Assembly: GCF_901709675.1 (NCBI RefSeq)
Contig: NC_051097.1
Location: forward strand, 8,038,039-8,102,038
Direction of reading: 5' to 3'
Length of the DNA stretch: 64,000 nucleotides
Source: Syngnathus acus
Lineage: Eukaryota; Chordata; Actinopteri; Syngnathiformes; Syngnathidae
Both the position numbers and the translations under genes were made by a program. Below the pieces are notes generated by a model. That model had not been told where the DNA came from, did no database searches, and worked only from the letters and a program-made list of their open reading frames with translations. This document shows, piece by piece, positions 56,101 to 64,000 of the stretch (position 1 is the first letter of the stretch; every line of letters begins with the position of its first letter).

Positions 56101-59100
56101 TCACTGAGGTGAAAACGAGGAGCCGCAAACGCTTTTTCCTTTTAACTAAACACCCAAATTGACGGCGACCGTGTCACCTCTTTGGAATTTTATGCCTCAC
56201 TGGCCTAAAAGAGTGAGGAGTCTAAAAAGCCTTTTGATGGCTGAATTTTATTTACAGGGGAAGTGTTTAAAAACTATAATAATTTTGAGGTTTGATAGAC
56301 TCGGTTGATGCTTAATTCAAAATAAGCTTAGTAATCATGTGAATGATTTATTTTTCTAGGGGGCGCTACTGAGACTATTTTAAACCATTGCTCCAAAACA
56401 CATACCTGAAACTTACAAAAAGTTGAGTTTTCAGGACTCCGAAAAGATGATTCATTCCTAGAAGGACTTGAGAGCCCTAAATATTCAAATGTGAGCATAT
56501 CACAAGAAAATGGGAGCGCACACTTAAGGGTGGCTGGATACAAAGAAAAACGGGAAAAGTGAGGGAATAGCTCAGTTTGAAGATCAATGCATTTCAATTG
56601 AAACCCCCTGCAGGTGGACTTGTCCCAAAGCCGTGGCCCTGGGAGGGAGGGGGAGGAGGTGGGAAGGTAGAGGGAGGGGGGGGGGGGTCGGGTATTGGTG
56701 GCAAATGGTGCGTGAAGCACACCATCATGTCGCACAGAGCAACTCCTTTGGCAGTCTCGGCTTCGGCCATATTGTTGTGCTAAACGCGGCCCATAGAGCC
56801 ACGGAGAGGGCTGACGCATGAACTTAAAGCAAGTAAATTTCTATCTTTCCACATATTATTTGCCTCATTGATTTTCAATCGAAGCCAACGGGGCCTAAAG
56901 AAGCAGCGGTGGCAGGGAGATGGGAGGGAGGGAGGGGGGGGGGTTCACCAAAGGGAGAGTTGAGAGGGCCGAAAACATCCTTGGTGCAATGGCTCGGAAA
57001 TGACGCTTAAATGACTGTGTTTCGGGCCTCTCTTTAAAATGCAAACGTGGAAAACTGAGATGAAAAGTATCCTCGTCATGCGCAGGGGAGATGTTTGATT
57101 TGCTGCTCGCTTTCAAAAGACTTTGGGACTTTGCAGTATGTTCCATGCTCACTTATGGGAAGGAGAAAGAAAAAAATAATAATAAATAAAATATACATAA
57201 TGACTAAAAAAATAAAATTACATATACAATTAATCCCCCCCAAAAAATTCCCACGGCACGCCTGATGATGCCACACTAAAGTGTTTGGTAATCAGCGGTC
57301 TAAGTATTACTGGTCCCGCCCGAAGGGACGTGAGCGCACGGACCCCAAAAGCTGACCTCTTTGCTTCAAAGCACACATTCACGCGCACACTTACTCCGAC
57401 AAGCTCCCACTTCCTTCCCCTACGGGCGCTCTCGTCTCTCCATCCATCCATCTTTCCAACTAGCCATGCGACCAAAAACATGGTTTGCCACTTCCTCGAG
57501 CCACCCGGCGTCGTTCCGCCTCTTTACTTCTGGTCAACGCGAGCGGCGGTCCATCCGCTTCACCGTCACAAAGAACAAAGCGGGTTCTGGGGGGGTGACA
57601 CTGATGGAGGCTATAATTAAGAGTGAGCTGATGTTTTAATGACTCGGGACGAGTGTCAGGCTGCCTGAGGGTGGCACCCCTCCAATCACAAGCTGACATC
57701 CAACAGCGATAATGAAATTGGATTTTTTTCCTCTTTTTCTTTTTTAACGAGCCATTTAAAAAGGCATTCGTCTTTGTAGAACATTCTGGAAAGTGGTCGA
57801 CAAGCTGCTCGCATGTCTTGACACAAGTTAACGCTACAAAACGGGGGGTCAGCGGGGCCCATTGTGTTAAAATGCTACCAGGAAGGATTTTGTGTTTTTA
57901 ATTGCAGAGTAACCTGAACTGCGGGCTCTTATCTACAGCAGAACATATGAGCGACCATTGGGACATTTCCTCATTTAACTGTGACAAGCGAAGGGAAGTG
58001 GAGGAGGTGGGGTGTGCTGGGAGTAAGGGTATTTGGTGCCACAGGTGGAGGTTGAGAAGTTTGCTCCTCAGCCTTTAGGGCAGTAACTGGAGGAGAGACA
58101 GGCTGATATCGAGATGAGATATCCTCTTGAGATGACCTTCTGGGTCAATTAGCCAATGAGAGCAGATTTCCTGGAGAGATTTGCTTTAAAATTCACTTGA
58201 ATTCGTTTTTATTTCAGCGGCCCAGATGGGGAAATTCAAAAGTCCTGCGATAATTGTTGAATTAATGTCGCTGAATTAACTGAATTTATTGGTTGGTACA
58301 TTTGTGAATCATAAAATTCATGGAGTAAAACAAACCGTCGATAAAGTTCCAGCTGTTGACCAGCATCACGGAACGGACCGCGTTCAACTTTGGAGGTTCC
58401 GCTTTCCACCATTGCCCAGGATAATGTATTCAAATCCTTTTACCGCTGCGGAGCCCGGCTCCCGAAATATTTCATTGTACATAACGCCATTAATGGACTC
58501 GCATTGGAGTAAACGGCCATAGACAAACTATGAATGCAACACAATAGTGTCATCATACATTGCTATGCTCCTGCGCTTTTTTCCCCTCGGCATTCCTTTC
58601 AAAACATTTATCAAGCGTTGGAGTTCTCAGGAGGGGTGGGAAAGTGAAGGAGACGCAAAAGGTCTGAGTTACAGTGCAGCGCAACTCCAGCCGTGCGGGA
58701 CCCGTCGCCGCCTTGTGACACCCCGTCCGTCGGGAGGAGGGTGCGCGCCCGATCTGTCTGGGCACGCCGTCTTTGTACTTTACTGTTACTGGTGACATTT
58801 TGGTGTCACGGTGTCACGGTGAAATGGCTCCCCTCCCACGTCGCAGCCCGCGGCGGCGCAAAACCGTCCAAACAATGAGCACCCGAGAGAGTTGGGGCTG
58901 GAACTCAGGAGGCCCCAGCTGGGCGCGATGCCCCTAACCCTATCCCTCCCCTCCCTCCCCCGGCTCCCATGAAATCGGGAATTAGTCGAAGCGTCACTGA
59001 CGACAAGTCAGTGTCTGTGTGTCCCCGGCTCTTCCCAGGGCCCGGCGAGGACCCCGGGTGAGCCCAGACGCATACAGACATGGGCGACGCTGTGAGATGG

Positions 59101-61767
59101 GAGCTTTGCGGGTCGCCGAGGGCAACCTGTATGTACTGCCGTCACCTCTGACCGCCGGCAAAACTCACATAAAGTCCTCACCAGCAAGAGTTGCTGCACA
59201 TGTAATATTCCAATGGTGCTACTTTGAGGGTCGGTCGTAAATTGTACCACTGTAAAACCACGGCGAGGGCTGGCTACCGACCACTCTGTCATGATATCCC
59301 AATAATTTTCTTATTCTTAAAAAATGAAAGCAGTGCTGGTGAATATCGATAATCGGGTCTAATTTGAGCAATCTTCCTCTTTTTTTTCCTATTATCACAT
59401 CTCGAAAAGATTATCCTGGGCAATTATCCTGTGCTGCGGGGTAATAGCTAAAATTGATTCTTTCCCGCCAGCAGATGTCTCTGAAGGATTATTCTGTGAT
59501 GTCGGGTTTTTCCAAGCGGACCTATCTTGGCCAACAATCGTAAACATTAAACTCGTTCATTATTTCCAATGCCAAATGGAAATGTTGTGTGGTCAACATC
59601 GAATTGGCCGGGCCACAAATTTCATGATCGTGTCATTGAACGGAACGATAATCAATCACAGCCCGCTGAAGGAATAACTAAATTAGAAACGAGCAACAGT
59701 TAGCCAAATCCTACAACTCCCCCTCTTTTGTCTTTGCTGGAAATCTGAATGCCTTGTGGTGCCACTTTAACGACTGCTGGTCATACATGGTACTACAGCA
59801 GACAAGTTTAGGAACTCAAAATTAGTGATGTGTGTCATTGATCTTACCTTGGGATTTTCCAGGATGCCAGATTCATAACTATTAGGAAATAAAATTAGGT
59901 ATGAGTGTAATGATGAGCATATTATAAAGCAGCTAAAATTGGCCTCCTACCTTATATGCATGAGGTTGGCGTCCATGCTCCAAGGGGCCCGTGGAGTGAC
60001 CGGCACAGGGATGCCCTGTTTCTAAAGTTCAACAGAAAATCGTCCACAAATGACTAGAACAAATAAGTTACTGTATACTGTTAAAGTAGCTACAAAATAA
60101 TAAGATCTTTGCGGATATGTGAAGACCTGTGATTCCAAACTACTTATTTCAACTACTTGTCAACTTATTGTCATTATTCTTTTGTGGTGTGTCATGAGAT
60201 ATTTTTTATGCACTTTGGCAGAAAAAGTTTGGGAGACACTAGGTTCTGGAAAAAAGTTTAAGAGACACTACTGAAAGGAAATCTAGTGGTGAGAAACGTC
60301 ATGAGCGCCCTCTAGTGTACAAACAGCTTCACGACAACCTGCTAGGCCATGTGACCATATCACACGCGTTAGCTTGGCGCGCAGGTAAATAACCACTTTT
60401 GCTAGACCATCATACCTGTGCGTACTCCATCAAGTCCGTTCTTCCTCGGAAGCGGTTGTAGAACTCTGGAATCCTCCAGGGTGCAATAATCTGCAAAGCA
60501 CACAATTGGGTGAGCGTCACCTTCCCAGATCCAAGACTGCCTGCAGACATCACATGAACCGAGTCACCTTAACTCCAGGATAGAGGGCGTGGAAAGCCAG
60601 CTCAAAACGGATCTGGTCATTGCCCTGACGGAAACAAAACCAAAAAATAAATAGCTGTACTCTGGAGAATCTATCGATCTGTTTACCTATCGTGGGATAA
60701 GCTCACCTTTCCCGTGGCACCATGTGACACGTACAGGGCTCCTTCCTGCCGCGCAATCTCAATCTGGCGCCTGGCGATGCAGGGACGAGCCAACGCGGTG
60801 CCAAGAAGGTACCGGTCCTCGTAGATGGCGTTTGCCTGGACAGCGGGCATGATGAAGTCCTCCACGAACTCGGTGCGAAGGTCTTCAATGAAGACCTGCA
60901 CAAGAGACGCAGTGAGGAGTCAGACTGGAGTTTATCGCTAGCTTTTTTACAGCACACTTTCTTCATTCTCAGTAGTTCTCCATTTTATTTAATGAACAGA
61001 AACTATTTTAACATCCTCAGCTGGCATTTTGGCAAGACATTGTGAAGTTCGCTGGCATCATCTAGTGGCGGAATACCTGAAGCTCACCCAGTTACATTTT
61101 TGCTTGCATATCAAAATCAATCAATATATGTAAAAATTCAAAATTGACCAACTGATGGGGTCATAAATTGAAAACCCAACCGTCAAAGAACCTTTTATTT
61201 TTTATTTTGGCTTTTGCATTTTGTGTAATAATTGATCTCACATACCTTTTTGGCACCGAGGCTTTCTGCCTTTTTGCGAGCAGATTCAAAGTCTTCATCT
61301 TGTCCAATATTGGCCTACATGGGAAGATAAATAAATTTACTACACATCAAATGTGGCTAAAAATATCTGAAAAGCTCATTAATGCAGTCTTGATATTCAT
61401 GTGATCCAACACAACTCAAATACTGTATGATTATCATTTTGGTTGTAATGTGGTACTCAAAAGTACATCACCAATGAGTCAACAAGAGCAACAAAAGACC
61501 ATTGCTGCTTTTACATCCAGGATGAAAAGAAGAGAAATGTGCTGACGACAAGGGCCCCCCCACATGCCAAAATCCTGCAGTGGCATTATTTAGTGCATTG
61601 AGTAGCCCTGTCTGAGCCCCTCAAACAAAAATGCACATAAATCAAAACCTTCCTTCAACTCTTACCATGTAAGCAATGACATCGTAATCCTGCTCCTTGA
61701 GCCACATGAGAATACACGATGTGTCCAGTCCTCCGCTGTAGGCCAAAACCACGGTATTTTTAGCCAT
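47267..61767 (-). CDS. ass1: ASS1, argininosuccinate synthase
   Basis: Fourteen coding exons: 61666-61767, 61246-61314, 60707-60895, 60568-60624, 60416-60490, 59951-60021, 59848-59878, 55266-55356, 52804-52888, 52542-52606, 50560-50691, 49870-50026, 47494-47559, 47267-47315. All are in phase and give 412 aa, exactly the human length. The cytosolic enzyme joins citrulline and aspartate with ATP to form argininosuccinate (urea cycle and citrulline-NO cycle). The ATP-pyrophosphatase loop AYSGGLDTS is at aa 9-17, [14 protein letters not shown] and HGATGKGNDQ (aa 115-124) line the citrulline/aspartate site, and [11 protein letters not shown] and [13 protein letters not shown] are conserved. All catalytic motifs are intact. 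An upstream untranslated exon joins at 61792. Intron 7 (55357-59847) is 4.5 kb and carries CNE-like DNA. Confidence 0.97.
47801..47945. mobile_element. Decayed hAT-type end and AT-rich repeat remnant
   Basis: Begins CAGGGGTTCTCAAACTGGGG, resembling hAT-Charlie termini. It continues into ATCGATTAATC-type sequence (47870-47935) typical of other abundant fish repeats. No partner terminus or duplication was found, so it is at most a fragment in ass1 intron 12. Confidence 0.35.
48010..48500. promoter_or_regulatory. CNE-like block in ass1 intron 12
   Basis: Unique, moderately GC-rich sequence in the 2.3-kb intron between the exons at 47559 and 49870, without ORFs or repeats. Regulatory role is a guess from composition only. 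Confidence 0.25.
49635..49654. repeat. G20 homopolymer in ass1 intron 12
   Basis: Uninterrupted run of 20 guanines preceded by a short TG repeat. Confidence 0.95.
50930..51520. promoter_or_regulatory. CNE-like block in ass1 intron 10
   Basis: Unique stretch including gctaaatgacagg (Meis-like TGACAG, about 50984-50989) and a GC-rich tail around 51180-51420. No exon was recognised. Confidence 0.25.
51639..51668 (+). repeat. Interspersed repeat copy 3
   Basis: tgAACACAAATGGTGCAGCAACACA, third copy, in ass1 intron 10. Copies 1 and 3 also share the preceding cagat..ttg. Confidence 0.55.
52139..52174. repeat. (TG)n microsatellite
   Basis: About 36 bp of pure TG repeat in the ass1 intron between the exons at 50691 and 52542. 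Confidence 0.95.
53140..53169. repeat. (AT)n microsatellite
   Basis: About 30 bp of pure AT repeat after a T-run, in ass1 intron 8. Confidence 0.95.
53380..53530. promoter_or_regulatory. CNE-like block in ass1 intron 8
   Basis: Compact unique block with AATTCAATTAAAC and ggcgctctctttagcgctgac (an imperfect palindrome of GGCGCT/AGCGCT), ending at a short TG repeat. It stands out from AT-rich flanks. Confidence 0.3.
58140..58540. promoter_or_regulatory. CNE-like block in ass1 intron 7 (a)
   Basis: About 400 bp of complex unique sequence rich in ATTAAT/GAATTAA homeodomain-type words (58255-58285), followed by ccattaatgg. No reading frame with coding character. It lies far from the exons, in the largest ass1 intron. 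Confidence 0.35.
59330..59720. promoter_or_regulatory. CNE-like block in ass1 intron 7 (b)
   Basis: Complex unique block with several GATTATC/GATAATC words (e.g. 59348-59354, 59410-59416, 59647-59653), the core recognised by K50 homeodomains such as Otx/Pitx, spaced over 300 bp. Candidate enhancer; binding is inferred. Confidence 0.35.
60305..60318 (-). promoter_or_regulatory. CTCF-like motif in ass1 intron 5
   Basis: The minus strand reads ACACTAGAGGGCGC, one mismatch from the CTCF core, in the same orientation as the other three. Confidence 0.3.
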
Positions 61768-62501
61768 GATAACAACTTGTTGCTACCGCAAGCTGTGATG
61801 ACAAAGAAAAGACATTAAGAAGTGAACAGAATCAATAAGTAACTTGAAAACACCCAAGAGTGAAATGTTAACACCGTGTGGTGAACCATGAATTTTCCTT
61901 TTGTCTCTTAGATTTTCATTGAAGTGTGAAAGGCCAGGATACAAAACTGGTTCTACATTGAGAAATACCATTAAGGGCAGTTTGGGGATGTTTTCTTCCC
62001 TTCGGTTTACAAAACCAAAAAATACATTGCTAATGACCAGGGATGGGAATTGTATTAGCTAGTCTGCTCAAGAATATTCATCCCAGATGACAATAAACAT
62101 TTGTTATCTCATTGCATCATCGTTGCAGCATTTTAGTATGGCATCGACCGGTTGGACTACTTTACTCAGTTAATCAGTGTACCTGTTCAGTCATGAATAG
62201 ATGTGTTGCGAAATATGGAGTTTAATACAAATATTCAAATTACACATGCCTCTTTAGAAAACCGAGCCTTGCTTTAAAAAGAATAACAAAATAGAAAACA
62301 CGTGCAATGGTTTTGCTTTGAAGGTAATTGCTCAAACACCAGTAAAAATCAATCAATCAGCATTTGGTTTCTTTTTAGATTTGTAGTGACGACGCCAGTT
62401 ACGAAAAGCAGCCGTCTGCTAATCGACAAAATACCAACGAATCAAATGCGATTCCAATACATGCAATCGATACTTTGGAGGAAATGACCTGTTGGACTCA
62501 C

Positions 62502-62590
62502 TTAATAAAATGGGAGCAGGTCTTAGAAGGTTGTGATATCGGCCTGTTGCATGGATGCAAGGTGGTGGACTAGTTGCGTAGCCGCTCCAT
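62502..62590 (-). other. ass1 5' untranslated exon (predicted)
   Basis: A donor (AA|gtgagt, edge 62502) pairs with the clean acceptor gtcatcacag at 61793-61802, leaving a short leader (61768-61792) before the ATG. CCAAT and CRE elements lie immediately upstream, so the first exon probably starts within about 60-90 bp of the donor. Confidence 0.5.
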
Positions 62591-62600
62591 CACTGCTCTT

Positions 62601-62624
62601 ATTGGGTTTCCTTCGGTGACGTCA
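62601..62624 (-). promoter_or_regulatory. ass1 promoter: CCAAT box and full CRE
   Basis: A CCAAT box on the minus strand (62601-62605) and a full palindromic cAMP-response element TGACGTCA (62617-62624) lie 100-120 bp upstream of the predicted first-exon donor. Liver ASS1 is induced by glucagon and cAMP in mammals, so a perfect CRE here is meaningful. Function is inferred. Confidence 0.6.
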
Positions 62625-64000
62625 CACGCTTCGGAGGCGTCACACCTTAAATTGAACAATTTTTAAAAAATCTCTGGCTTTTTATTTATTTATTCTTTTG
62701 ATTAATAAAATGTTCTCTTTGTTAGGTGTTCAATAAAAAAATTTTTTATTAAAAAACAACACAGCGTTCTAAAGTGAAAAGGGCCGCCATATTTGTTGAC
62801 TCATACTCGCCACTCACTTTTAAAGGGCCAGTTCATTTCCATCATGCCAATTGTTTGGCTTATATTCCTACATTTGAAAACATTCATTCATGAATTAAAC
62901 ATGTGAGATTTAAACCATTATTTGGAAACAGAGGTTGTGCAAAAACGGATGTGGTATATAAAATGGCTTGTGAAAATGTTACCAGCAGAGTAAATTACGT
63001 GTGAGCAATTGCTTTTGTGGTTCGATTTATTTTCATTACATATCTGTCAATACATGTGGAGTCATTTGATTTGAAGAGTTTCTCTTAAAATACAGTCACT
63101 CTAATTAATTTCATTTTTTTTATTTTCTGCCATAAACATCCAAATTTGAAAGGAAACAAAAAATACAATATAAATTTCTCAAAACCAAAACATTTTATTT
63201 TTTCTCGAACTGAGGCAAAAAAAAACACTAAGAACAGAGAAATAAGACATCGGCTGAGTCCTCTTTGCGTTTCTGGATCGCAGAATATGGCATTTGACAA
63301 AACATGGATAGAGCCTCCCACCCGAGACCCCCACACCCTCCGCCCATACATCATACACAGTTCACTAGACATACGGAAGGAAGCAAGCCGCCCAACGACG
63401 AGCCCTGGCTCTAACAACCGCAATGTGATTTTCAAATCGAGCATGGCAATCCACCACTTTGTACAACGTGTACACCCCAAACCCACACACGCCCACCCCC
63501 GAGCCCAGAGTAGACCGACATGGCTTGTCAGTCAGTTGCTTGGCTTGACTGGAAGTAGGGATGTGATCAGCATTAATGCCTGCAACCCAAACTACTGCAT
63601 CTCCCCTTTGCCAAGTATGAAGGTGCATCACGCAACCAGGAGTTCCCAAAATTCAATTTTTAACGGGCCCCTGATTGTCAAGAGTATAATTACTTTTTAT
63701 GGGTCATCAAGCAGGCACGCATTTTGATTCACTTCGAAGTTCTTTTTCATTAATTTATGAAAAAACTTTTTTGCAACATTGGGATGGTGAGAGGAAACAA
63801 ATTTCAGGTCAAGCAAAATTGGGAAATCCCAAGCCACGATAACGCCAATAAAACAGGTGTATGTTCGACCATTCACAGGACAAAGAATTTTAACTTGAAA
63901 TATACGGGCCTATTACACCTTCTTATCCATGGGAATAGCCTACTAGCTTAGAACGAAAAGTTCAAATGAGAGCCATGACATATAACATAAAAAATGTTTA
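62625..64000. other. Right-edge spacer and possible 3'UTR of an off-window minus-strand gene
   Basis: AT-rich to about 63190. There a minus-strand AATAAA (complement at 63193-63198) appears, and upstream of it on that strand lies 250 bp of balanced, complex sequence (63240-63640). This pattern fits the end of a 3'UTR whose gene lies right of the window. A 193-codon plus-strand frame (63146-63727) has no recognisable domain and is probably chance. Confidence 0.3.

Noticed and set aside
56328-56819. 163-codon minus-strand frame in ass1 intron 7
   Set aside because: No recognisable protein, low-complexity proline and serine runs from a polypurine tract, and no splice sites that fit ass1.
63146-63727. 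193-codon open frame on the plus strand
   Set aside because: No recognisable domain, no splice or Kozak context, composition like non-coding DNA, and it overlaps a more likely minus-strand 3'UTR.

Overview
The window is vertebrate nuclear DNA, almost certainly from a teleost fish. It holds multi-exon genes with GT-AG introns, many under 200 bp, plus CA, GATA and AT microsatellites and a short hAT-type DNA transposon. Seven complete protein-coding genes and the first exon of an eighth could be rebuilt exon by exon. In every complete gene the reading phases agree across all splice junctions and the protein length is close to the human orthologue. Species cannot be determined.

Layout from left to right: zmynd19 exon 1 (-, runs off the left edge), bspry (+), coq4 (-), traf2 (+), fbxw5 (-), prdm12 (-), fubp3 (-), ass1 (-). 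All eight human orthologues lie on 9q (9q32, 9q34.11-12 and 9q34.3). The prdm12-fubp3-ass1 trio keeps the human order and orientation, and traf2-fbxw5 are neighbours in both. The left 20 kb is gene-dense. The right 43 kb (prdm12 to ass1) has large introns and spacers with long low-repeat stretches that look like conserved non-coding DNA. This suggests a regulatory landscape around the developmental regulator prdm12 that extends into fubp3 and ass1 introns.

The genes do not form one pathway: TRAF2 is TNF-receptor signalling, FBXW5 is an SCF/CRL4 substrate receptor, COQ4 is mitochondrial ubiquinone biosynthesis, ASS1 is the urea/citrulline-NO cycle, FUBP3 is a single-strand nucleic-acid binder, PRDM12 is a nociceptor and neural transcription regulator, and BSPRY and ZMYND19 are adaptor-like. 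Several promoters carry recognisable elements: an NRF1 palindrome at coq4, a TATA box at prdm12, a TCTCGCGAGA element at fubp3, and CRE plus CCAAT at ass1.

No wholly novel biological system was found. The most useful unusual points are a 577-bp hAT-like element with a perfect 8-bp target-site duplication abutting the fbxw5 first exon, a GC-AG intron in fubp3, orphan minus-strand polyadenylation signals upstream of fubp3 and at the right edge, a short Ala tract with an added His tract in PRDM12, and possible non-coding regulatory blocks in bystander introns.
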